A stretch of 14,773 bases of DNA from Prevotellaceae bacterium (lineage in GTDB: Bacteria > Bacteroidota > Bacteroidia > Bacteroidales > UBA932). A model generated the notes under the pieces. The model ran no database searches and was not told the DNA's origin. It saw only the letters and a list, made by a program, of their open reading frames with translations. Position numbers and translations under genes: made by a program. The stretch is taken from positions 1 to 14,773 of the forward strand of contig JAITKY010000173.1 of the NCBI GenBank assembly GCA_031278135.1. The letters are read 5' to 3'. Shown here one piece after another: positions 8,432 to 14,773 of the stretch (its first letter is position 1; every line of letters begins with the position of its first letter).

Positions 8432-9127
8432 TCAAAGAATCTCAAAAACGCTCCAGATGTCGGTATTTGGCAGTGGGGCGGTGATGTTTATTGTTTCTTT
8501 TTTCACTGGATGGACAAACGAAATAGAATAGGCTATAAGCGAAATACTTGCATCCTTGTTTGCGCGGTCGAATCCATATTTCAGGTCGCCTTTGACGGGT
8601 GAGCCTATTGCCGCGAGTTGACATCTTATTTGATGATGTCGTCCTGTGAAAAGACGGATTTTCAACAAGATATAATTGTCGCTTTTGCCTGCGACAGTAT
8701 ATTCCAGACGGGCTTCTTTTGTATTTTTTTTGGGAAAATGATATGCGTAAGACTTGTTTCGTTCTTCGTTTCGATAGAGATAGTGAGTGATGATATCCTG
8801 TTCTTTTGGCGGGGCGTTTTTGACGATTGCAAGATACGTTTTTTTGACTTCTCCGGAGCGGAACAGTTCATTCATACGCACTAATGATTTACTTGTTTTG
8901 GCAAAAATTATCACGCCTCCGACAGGACGATCCAAGCGATGAACAACTCCTAAAAAGACATCGCCGGGTTTATTATCTCTTTCTTTTATAAACTTTTTCA
9001 GAAGTTCAACCAAAGGTTCATCTCCCGTTTTATCGCTCTGCACAATCTGCGACGATTTTTTATTTATCGCAATAATATGATTGTCCTCATACAATATTTC
9101 CGGAACGAAAATGTTTTGTTCTGCCAT
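8432..9127 (-). CDS. RluA-family RNA pseudouridine synthase
   Basis: Converts uridine to pseudouridine in ribosomal or transfer RNA. The 231-residue protein consists of the catalytic domain alone, without an N-terminal S4 domain. Motif II is HRLDRPVGGV with catalytic Asp66; TGRHHQIR (161-168) and the C-terminal FVHPV strand are also typical. The replacement of the usual T-S-G-V/L by P-V-G-G-V is a variant I recall from Bacteroidota relatives. The target site cannot be assigned, so no RluA/C/D symbol is given. It lies 78 nt downstream of psd in the same direction; it may be the last gene of the rsfS transcript, but the larger gap leaves room for separate initiation. No strong promoter match was found in that gap. 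Confidence 0.93.
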   Translation of the reverse strand: MAEQNIFVPEILYEDNHIIAINKKSSQIVQSDKTGDEPLVELLKKFIKERDNKPGDVFLGVVHRLDRPVGGVIIFAKTSKSLVRMNELFRSGEVKKTYLAIVKNAPPKEQDIITHYLYRNEERNKSYAYHFPKKNTKEARLEYTVAGKSDNYILLKIRLFTGRHHQIRCQLAAIGSPVKGDLKYGFDRANKDASISLIAYSISFVHPVKKETINITAPLPNTDIWSVFEIL

Positions 9128-9205
9128 TTTTTACCGTTTTTTAACTGTGTAATAAACTTCTGTTTACGGTTTATTGTTCAAATTACAAACAGCAATCATG
9201 TAATC

Positions 9206-9859
9206 TTACAGTTTTGCGAGTACTGTTTTCGTACCTTTCACGCAATCGCCTTCTTTGACACAGATTTCGGTTCCTAACGGAAGAAACAAATCCATTCTTG
9301 AGCCGAATTTGATGAAACCCAATTCCTGATTTTGCACAACAAGTTCGCCCTCTTTGACATAAGAGACTATTCTGCGTGCGACATAACCGGCTATCTGACG
9401 AAAGAGTATCTCTGTAGTTCCCTTGTTATCAACATCTACCACAAATGTAGTGCGTTCGTTTTTTTCCGACGATTTCGGATGCCAGGCAACGAGATAGTTA
9501 CCATGATGATGCCTGAAATATTTCACTTTTCCGTTTACCGGAAGCCAATTTATATGTACGTTATTAATCGACATAAATACAGATACCTGCAATCGACGGT
9601 CTTTAAAATATTCCGTTTCTTCAACTTCCTTAATAATAATAATTTTACCGTCGCAGGGAGAAAGGACAGCGCCTTTGACCGGCAAAAACGAACGGTTTGG
9701 TATCCGGAAAAAACGAAACATAAAAGCAAAAAGTACAAAAAAAACCGCCATGCCCACCCACAGCCAAATAAAGCCATAATACCATGCAGATGCCAGAAAT
9801 ATACTGAAAATGACTCCCGTAACGTTCACAAATTTTTTCCCTTCTTTATGTAATCTCAT
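9206..9859 (-). CDS. psd: Phosphatidylserine decarboxylase, short form
   Basis: Decarboxylates phosphatidylserine to phosphatidylethanolamine at the cytoplasmic membrane. At 217 residues it belongs to the short (archaeal-like) class. One or two hydrophobic segments (about 13-50) anchor the N-terminus. Conserved positions include SPCDGK (67-72, Asp70), VHINWLPVNG (101-110, His102), HHHG (117-120) and the self-cleavage site Gly186-Ser187 in IKFGSRMD; cleavage there turns Ser187 into the pyruvoyl cofactor and separates a large and a small subunit. The gene lies 24 nt after cdsA, whose product CDP-diacylglycerol is the precursor of phosphatidylserine, so the two genes work in one pathway. The synthase linking them (pssA) is not in this window. 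Confidence 0.95.
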   Translation of the reverse strand: MRLHKEGKKFVNVTGVIFSIFLASAWYYGFIWLWVGMAVFFVLFAFMFRFFRIPNRSFLPVKGAVLSPCDGKIIIIKEVEETEYFKDRRLQVSVFMSINNVHINWLPVNGKVKYFRHHHGNYLVAWHPKSSEKNERTTFVVDVDNKGTTEILFRQIAGYVARRIVSYVKEGELVVQNQELGFIKFGSRMDLFLPLGTEICVKEGDCVKGTKTVLAKL

Positions 9860-9883
9860 GTTCTGTCGTAAAAAATTCTAAAT

Positions 9884-10738
9884 TCAATAACTTGATAAAA
9901 TATTAATATTCAATAAATAAATATATGCCAAAGCGCAGGGAAAAGCAAATAAAGCGCTGTCGAAGCGGTCGAGAATCCCGCCATGTCCCGGCATTATTTT
10001 TCCGCTGTCTTTCACTCCTGCTGCACGTTTCAACATCGATTCGGCAAGGTCGCCAAAAGTGCCAGAGAAAGAGACAATTATCGCCAAAATGAACCAGTGA
10101 ATCCTGTCGAACGCATATCGTTCGCCCCATACTGACAGCAACACGAAAGCCGCTAACAGCGAAGTAATTATCCCTCCAAAAAATCCTTCCCACGACTTTT
10201 TGGGCGAAATTCGTTCGAACAGTTTATGTTTGCCTTTGCGTCCAAACATCATCCCGAAGCAATATGCGCCTACATCGTTGCTCCACAGGAAGATAAACAA
10301 AGCAAGCAAAATCCGGTAATCGTAATTTCCCTCGTACAGAGTCAATTCCGTTGTCAGCGAAAGAGGCAAAGCGACATACATCACACCCGTCAATACGCCG
10401 GAAATATTCGAAAATGGAGATTGAGACTGTGCATAAAGTTCAGCGACAAACACTCCCGCTACAGGAACAACCAAAATCCAAAAATAATTCCCCGAAACCA
10501 ATCCGAACCCTTTGAGATAAAAGAGCGTAAATAACACTATTGCAATCGTATAGCCCAATATTTTCCGCAAAGAGAACAACTTGGGCAAAAGCATACCGTA
10601 AAACTCGTGAAGTCCAATAGCGATAATTACCAGCAGTATAAACCCGTATCCGAAGGGATGAAACATTATTCCCGCCAACAATATGCACAAGAATACTGCT
10701 CCGCTGACTGTACGTGTTATTATATTGCTCACATCCAT
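9884..10738 (-). CDS. cdsA: Phosphatidate cytidylyltransferase (CDP-diacylglycerol synthase)
   Basis: Makes CDP-diacylglycerol from phosphatidic acid and CTP, the branch point for membrane phospholipids. The 284-residue protein is largely hydrophobic, with about seven to eight membrane segments. The family signature is complete at 234-260: S-M-L-K-R, then KDSGKIMPGHGGILDRFD, including the metal-binding Asp residues. ISPKKSWEG (177-185) and SNDVGAYCFG (153-162) are also typical. The ATG follows the ftsH stop codon after a single base (TAA-A-ATG), so translation is probably coupled to ftsH. The rsfS-ftsH-cdsA order is conserved in Bacteroidota. psd follows 24 nt later. Confidence 0.97.
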   Translation of the reverse strand: MDVSNIITRTVSGAVFLCILLAGIMFHPFGYGFILLVIIAIGLHEFYGMLLPKLFSLRKILGYTIAIVLFTLFYLKGFGLVSGNYFWILVVPVAGVFVAELYAQSQSPFSNISGVLTGVMYVALPLSLTTELTLYEGNYDYRILLALFIFLWSNDVGAYCFGMMFGRKGKHKLFERISPKKSWEGFFGGIITSLLAAFVLLSVWGERYAFDRIHWFILAIIVSFSGTFGDLAESMLKRAAGVKDSGKIMPGHGGILDRFDSALFAFPCALAYIYLLNINILSSY

Positions 10739-10739
10739 T

Positions 10740-12743
10740 TTATTTCGCAGATTCCCGGAATTTATGATACTCGACAGAATCAGCCTCTTTATTTTTTTGA
10801 GACGGCTCCATCAAGCCAAGTTCCTCCAATCTGTTATTTTTTCTTTTTCCAAAAATCTTTTCCAGATCCTCACTGAAAATCACCTCTTTCTCCAGAAGCA
10901 ATTCCGCCAAAGTAGCAAGACCATCCCTATGTTCAATCAACACTTCTCTTGCCATGCCGTAAGCGACATCAATAAACTTTTTTGCCTCTTCGTCAAGAAG
11001 TTCCGATGTTTTTTCGCTGTAAGGTTTCGACAAAGAGTACTCCGATTGTCCCGACGAATCGTAATAACTCAGATTACCAACTTTTTCGCTCATTCCGAAA
11101 TATGCGACCATGGCGTATGCCTGCCGTGTAACTTTCTCTAAATCACTTAATGCTCCTGTCGATATTTTGCCGAAAGTGAGTTCTTCCGAAACCCGTCCGC
11201 CCAGAGTAGCCGCCATTTCGTCCATCATCTGCTCGGTTGTTGTAATTTGCCTTTCGTCAGGGAGATACCATGCTGCTCCCAACGAACGTCCACGCGGGAT
11301 TATGGTAACTTTGAGAAGAGGATTCGCATGTTCGAGAATCCAACTGACGGTTGCATGTCCCGCCTCGTGAAAAGCGATTGTTCGTTTTTCTTCTTTGCTG
11401 ATTAACTTGTTTTTCTTTTCGAGCCCTGCGATTATCCTGTCGATTGCATCAAGAAAATCCTGTTTATCAACTGTTAATTTGTCTTTTCTTGCGGCAATTA
11501 AGGCTGCTTCGTTACAAACATTTGCGATATCTGCGCCCGAAAATCCCGGTGTCTGTCGCGCCAGAAAATCGATATTGAAATTGGGATCAAGTTTCAACTC
11601 ACGTAAATGCACTTTGAATATATCCAAACGCTCCTTGTATTCAGGGAGATCGACGTAAATTTGCCGGTCGAAACGTCCGGCGCGCATCAATGCTTTATCC
11701 AGAATGTCCGCTCTGTTTGTGGCGGCAAGGATGATTACTCCGCTGTTTGTTCCGAATCCATCCATTTCGGTTAATAATTGGTTCAAAGTATTTTCTCTTT
11801 CGTCGTTACTCGAAAATCCCGCATTTTTGCCGCGTGCGCGTCCTACTGCGTCGATTTCGTCAATAAACACTATACATGGCGCTTTTTCTTTTGCCTGCCG
11901 GAACAAATCGCGAACACGCGACGCCCCGACGCCTACAAACATTTCGACAAAATCGGAACCCGACATCGAAAAGAAAGGAACATTTGCTTCGCCTGCTACG
12001 GCTTTAGCCAACAAGGTCTTACCCGTTCCCGGAGGGCCGACAAGCAATACGCCTTTCGGGATTTTTCCTCCCAAATCGGTGTATTTTCTCGGATTCTTGA
12101 GGAAATCGACTATCTCCATGATTTCCACTTTTGCTTCTTCTAATCCGGCTACATCGTTGAATGTGATTTTAGTAGCATCGGTAGAATCTTTATCAAAGAG
12201 TTGCGCTTTCGATTTGCCGACATTGAATATGCCGCCGCCTCCGCCGTTACGCGATATTCCTCGAAACATTATAAACCAGAATAAAAGCAAGATAATCGGA
12301 AACATGAGAAATTCCAAAACGCGCCCGAAATAGTTGCGTTCTTCTTTATACGAAAGTGGAATCCTCTGTTTCTCTTCGATATTTTGCTGTGCTTCGGCAA
12401 CGCTGGTCTCGCCATTCCATTCCGGCGGCGCTTGAAAGTAGAAATGCGCACCTTTGGTATTTGATCGAATGTTTATCTGATCGGAATACTCGTGCATCTT
12501 GTGCTCTTTCAATCTTATTTCGACTCTTACGAATTTGCCGTTGTTGAGTATGCCCGTTATTTCGGACACATCGCCATTGGGTAACATTCTCGTACGCACA
12601 ATATTCCATTGTGTTTCGACAGGTCCGTCGTCGCCGGTGAACATGTAGATAGATACTATTATCAGCCCTAAAAAGGCGTAGAACCAATAAGGATTAAATT
12701 TTTTCGGACCTCCTTTGTTTATTCTTGGGTTCTGATTTTCCAT
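10740..12743 (-). CDS. ftsH: ATP-dependent zinc metalloprotease FtsH
   Basis: Membrane-bound AAA+ protease that degrades misfolded membrane proteins and selected regulators. Of 667 residues, the order is: short basic cytoplasmic N-terminus, membrane helix (about 18-36), extracytoplasmic domain (about 37-140), second helix (about 143-161), a glycine-rich linker (167-171), AAA domain and protease domain. Seen motifs: Walker A GPPGTGKT (236-243), pore loop MFVG (268-271), Walker B IVFIDEID (291-298), second region of homology with RAGRFDR (354-360, arginine fingers), zinc site HEAGH (459-463) and the third ligand Asp534 in STGALSD. All catalytic residues are intact. The ATG lies 9 nt after rsfS, and cdsA begins 1 nt after the stop. 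Confidence 0.98.
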   Translation of the reverse strand: MENQNPRINKGGPKKFNPYWFYAFLGLIIVSIYMFTGDDGPVETQWNIVRTRMLPNGDVSEITGILNNGKFVRVEIRLKEHKMHEYSDQINIRSNTKGAHFYFQAPPEWNGETSVAEAQQNIEEKQRIPLSYKEERNYFGRVLEFLMFPIILLLFWFIMFRGISRNGGGGGIFNVGKSKAQLFDKDSTDATKITFNDVAGLEEAKVEIMEIVDFLKNPRKYTDLGGKIPKGVLLVGPPGTGKTLLAKAVAGEANVPFFSMSGSDFVEMFVGVGASRVRDLFRQAKEKAPCIVFIDEIDAVGRARGKNAGFSSNDERENTLNQLLTEMDGFGTNSGVIILAATNRADILDKALMRAGRFDRQIYVDLPEYKERLDIFKVHLRELKLDPNFNIDFLARQTPGFSGADIANVCNEAALIAARKDKLTVDKQDFLDAIDRIIAGLEKKNKLISKEEKRTIAFHEAGHATVSWILEHANPLLKVTIIPRGRSLGAAWYLPDERQITTTEQMMDEMAATLGGRVSEELTFGKISTGALSDLEKVTRQAYAMVAYFGMSEKVGNLSYYDSSGQSEYSLSKPYSEKTSELLDEEAKKFIDVAYGMAREVLIEHRDGLATLAELLLEKEVIFSEDLEKIFGKRKNNRLEELGLMEPSQKNKEADSVEYHKFRESAK

Positions 12744-12752
12744 ACTATGAAA

Positions 12753-13154
12753 TTATGCAATTTTATCTTCTGAAATTTTAACTGTTTCGGCATCAGCCCA
12801 CAAATCTTCCAACGCATAGTATTTTCTGCAATTTGTCTGAAAAACATGCACTACTACCGAACCATAATCTAATATTATCCACAAGGCATTTTCGTCGCCT
12901 TGCCGTCTCCACACTTTTATATTAAGTTTTTTCAAAACTTCTTCTTCAACATTATCGGCAATTGCCTTAACTTGAACAGTGGAATCGGCGCTCGTCACAA
13001 TAAATGAACTGCAAACAGATTTGCTAAGCTTGTTTAAATTGAGGTGAACTATATTTTCCGACTTCTTATCTTTCATCGCAAATACAACAGCATCAATTAA
13101 TTCTACTTCTTCTGCTTCGTTTTGTCTAATCTTTTTTTCTATACTTTTATCCAT
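12753..13154 (-). CDS. rsfS: Ribosome silencing factor RsfS (Iojap/YbeB family)
   Basis: Binds ribosomal protein uL14 on the large subunit and blocks joining of the small subunit, lowering translation when nutrients run short. The 133 residues have family features in order: SADSTVQVKAIADNVEEE (55-72), WRRQGDENALWIILDYGSVV (82-101) continuing VHVF, and YYALEDLWADA (112-122). Length is slightly above the family's usual 105-130 because of a charged N-terminal 15 residues. The ATG at 13152-13154 lies about 30 nt after the predicted transcription start. It is the first gene of the cluster leading into ftsH, 9 nt away. Confidence 0.95.
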   Translation of the reverse strand: MDKSIEKKIRQNEAEEVELIDAVVFAMKDKKSENIVHLNLNKLSKSVCSSFIVTSADSTVQVKAIADNVEEEVLKKLNIKVWRRQGDENALWIILDYGSVVVHVFQTNCRKYYALEDLWADAETVKISEDKIA

Positions 13155-13190
13155 TAACTTAATGTAAATAATCCCTTACTTTTTGACACG

Positions 13191-13223
13191 CAAAGATAAA
13201 AATAATTCAATAATAATAACAAT
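13191..13223 (-). promoter_or_regulatory. Promoter of the rsfS-ftsH-cdsA-psd cluster
   Basis: On the minus strand the -7 box TATCTTTG (13191-13198) matches TAnnTTTG fully, and a -33 ATTG (13220-13223) lies 21 nt upstream. The stretch is AT-rich between and beyond, as usual for these promoters. Expected start is near 13185. No other promoter of this quality was seen in front of the following genes of the cluster. Confidence 0.6.
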
Positions 13224-13286
13224 TTTTTTTGTAAAAAACTTATAATCAAGCAAACACAAATGACTGTTTTATTTATAACAGGCAGG

Positions 13287-14528
13287 CTAACGATGCTGAT
13301 TATAAAGATTGACTTCCAAAATATTCAACATTACTTCGCATGCTTTTGCCATCGATTCGACGGGGATAAATTCGTATTTTCCATGAAAATTATGACCGCC
13401 GGTGAAGATATTCGGACAAGGCAGTCCCATGTACGAAAGGTGTGCGCCGTCGGTACCGCCTCTGATCGGTTTGATTAGCGGTGTGACGCCGGCTTTTTCC
13501 ATTGCCTGACGGGCAATTTCGATGATATGTAGATGCGGCTCAATCATTTCGCGCATATTGTAATACTGGTCGCCGACACCGAGTTTCAAAACATCGCCGC
13601 CATACTTTTCGGCAAGCAATTCGCAACAACTTCTCAGATATGCCTTTTTCTGTTTGAATTTATCACGGTCGTGGTCGCGTATAATATAGTATAATTCTGC
13701 ATCTTCGACCGTTCCATTGAAACTTGCCAGATGATAAAAACCCTCGTAACCGGAAGTATATTCCGGTCGTTGTTCGGGCGGGAGCATAGCGTTCAGTTCC
13801 ATAGCGATGGTGATGGCGTTCAGCATTTTGTCTTTGGCAAAACCCGGATGAATATTTCGACCGTGTACTTCGATTTTCGCCGAGGCAGCGTTAAAGTTTT
13901 CGTATTCAAGTTCGCCGATTTCTCCACCATCGACAGTATAGGCAAAATCGGCACCGAATTTTTCCACGTCGAATTTGTCTACTCCGTGACCGATTTCTTC
14001 GTCGTAAGTAAAGCCGATTTTCAGCGTTCCGTGTTTGAAATCGGGATGAGACTGAAGATATTGCACTACCCACATTATTTCGGCGACGCCAGCTTTATCG
14101 TCGGCGCCGAGAAGCGTTGTGCCGTCGGTGGTGATGAGTGTTTGACCTTTGCAGGCTTTCATTTCGGGAAAATCGGCAACACGGAGATGTACATTTTTTT
14201 CCCTGTTGAGGATGATATCGCCTCCGTCGTAATTGCTTACAATCTGCGGGTTAACATTCGCTCCCGACATGTCGGGCGACGTATCCACATGCGACAGAAA
14301 ACCAACCACCGGAATTTCGCAGTCGATATTCGACGGGACGGTAGCCATGACATAGCCATATTCGTCGATGACGGCGTCAGCAACGCCAAGCGCTTTCAAT
14401 TCATCGACAAGCAAATTTAACAAAACTAACTGTTTCGCAGTGCTTGGATGCGCCGTGCTTTCGCCATCCGACTGAGTATCGTACGAAATGTAACGAAGAA
14501 ATTTATCTGTAACCGTTTCCATATTCAT
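13287..14528 (-). CDS. pepT: Peptidase T (tripeptide aminopeptidase)
   Basis: Cytoplasmic di-zinc M20 family enzyme that removes the N-terminal residue from tripeptides. Numbered from the chosen start (414 residues), the metal site is complete: His80 and Asp82 in HVDTSPD, Asp143 in GADDKAG, Glu177/Glu178 in FTYDEEIGHG, Asp200 in TVDGGE and His379 in GGHNFHG; spacing matches E. coli PepT closely. The frame stays open to a TTG at 14648, but that codon lies within the predicted promoter, and the first 40 residues of the long form do not look like PepT. In-frame ATGs are at 14600, 14573, 14528 and 14522; I chose 14528 because METVTDKFLRYISYDTQS aligns with the family's N-terminus. A start at 14600 or 14573 with a short extension remains possible. 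It has its own promoter and stands apart from the rsfS cluster. Confidence 0.95.
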   Translation of the reverse strand: MNMETVTDKFLRYISYDTQSDGESTAHPSTAKQLVLLNLLVDELKALGVADAVIDEYGYVMATVPSNIDCEIPVVGFLSHVDTSPDMSGANVNPQIVSNYDGGDIILNREKNVHLRVADFPEMKACKGQTLITTDGTTLLGADDKAGVAEIMWVVQYLQSHPDFKHGTLKIGFTYDEEIGHGVDKFDVEKFGADFAYTVDGGEIGELEYENFNAASAKIEVHGRNIHPGFAKDKMLNAITIAMELNAMLPPEQRPEYTSGYEGFYHLASFNGTVEDAELYYIIRDHDRDKFKQKKAYLRSCCELLAEKYGGDVLKLGVGDQYYNMREMIEPHLHIIEIARQAMEKAGVTPLIKPIRGGTDGAHLSYMGLPCPNIFTGGHNFHGKYEFIPVESMAKACEVMLNILEVNLYNQHR

Positions 14529-14619
14529 TGTTTCTTTTAATGCAATAACTTTTGTTTCAATCTGTTTCGACATCGTCGCTGTCTTATTATCCTTATCCAT
14601 ATATTCAAAAATTAATGCG

Positions 14620-14648
14620 TAAAGATACACATAATTTTTTAGGAACAA
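14620..14648 (-). promoter_or_regulatory. Putative promoter of pepT
   Basis: On the minus strand a -7 box TATCTTTA (14620-14627, one base off TAnnTTTG) lies 18 nt downstream of a TTG (14646-14648). A second TTTG at 14651-14654 would give 23 nt. The -33 region lies right beside the T tract of the upstream gene's terminator, so the two signals are packed together. Confidence 0.4.
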
Positions 14649-14651
14649 TAC

Positions 14652-14690
14652 AAAAAAATCCGAACTTCGATTTTGACATCACAGTTCGGA
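14652..14690 (-). terminator. Intrinsic terminator of the gene at the right edge
   Basis: On the minus strand TCCGAACT (14683-14690) pairs perfectly with AGTTCGGA (14659-14666) across a 16-base loop and is followed at once by seven T (14652-14658). Stem, orientation and T tract are those of a Rho-independent terminator. It lies 28 nt after the stop codon of the partial reading frame at the right edge. Confidence 0.8.
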
Positions 14691-14718
14691 CAATCATCAG
14701 GTTTGTGTACTACCCTTA

Positions 14719-14773
14719 TTAATAATATTCTATAGATACGGGAAAAGTGTTTACTTCATAATTATCTGTTTCA
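14719..14773 (-). CDS. C-terminal end of an unidentified gene (partial)
   Basis: The minus frame entering from the right edge gives ETDNYEVNTFPVSIEYY and then a TAA at 14719-14721. It reads like an ordinary protein end, and the strong terminator 28 nt downstream supports a real gene finishing here. Seventeen residues are too few to recognise a family. The upstream part lies outside the window. Confidence 0.45.
   Translation of the reverse strand, partial: ETDNYEVNTFPVSIEYY

Noticed and set aside
9128..9205. Separate promoter for the rluA-family gene
   Set aside because: A TTTG is followed after 19 nt by TAAACAGA, which fits the -7 consensus only in its first two bases. Too weak to list as a feature.
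11704..12333. 209-codon plus-strand frame
   Set aside because: Opposite the AAA domain of ftsH; a shadow of a strongly conserved gene.
13731..14420. 229-codon plus-strand frame
   Set aside because: It lies entirely opposite pepT, whose catalytic motifs are intact; it shows no motif or promoter of its own.

Overview
The window looks like a chromosomal segment of a member of the Bacteroidota, probably Bacteroidales-like. The reasons are: promoters of the Bacteroidota type (a -7 box close to TAnnTTTG with a -33 TTG about 18-21 nt upstream), starts preceded by A-rich leaders rather than strong Shine-Dalgarno sequences, a DUF2723 membrane protein, and the rsfS-ftsH-cdsA-psd gene order known from this phylum. 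This is read from the sequence and general knowledge; no database search was run.

All nine complete genes lie on the minus strand, so the window reads right to left. At the right edge is the last 17 codons of an unidentified gene followed by a good intrinsic terminator (14652-14690). Then comes pepT, a tripeptidase, with its own promoter. Next is a compact cluster, rsfS-ftsH-cdsA-psd, with rluA-family gene behind it: ribosome silencing factor, membrane AAA+ zinc protease, CDP-diacylglycerol synthase, phosphatidylserine decarboxylase and a pseudouridine synthase. rsfS to psd have gaps of 1 to 24 nt and a promoter in front of rsfS, so they probably form one transcript joining ribosome control, membrane protein quality control and phospholipid synthesis.

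Left of this is a second transcription unit: a 990-aa multispanning DUF2723 protein (the family of the human O-mannosyltransferase TMEM260) followed 26 nt later by a small polysaccharide deacetylase. It has a good promoter with three 10-bp direct repeats right upstream. An AT-rich inverted repeat built from CAGAATT units separates it from metH. metH encodes full-length cobalamin-dependent methionine synthase with all four modules, its own promoter and a short terminator-like hairpin after it.

The left 620 bases are a scrapyard and the most unusual part. They hold a broken HTH-containing, probably transposase-derived reading frame, an 11-bp tandem duplication, an exactly 32-codon copy of the SAM-binding segment of metH, and directly abutting it a pair of 34-bp repeats at 41-bp spacing. 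I see no intact new defence or mobile system; the best leads are the metH-fragment/repeat chimera, the DUF2723-deacetylase unit with its phased upstream repeats, and the CAGAATT inverted repeat.
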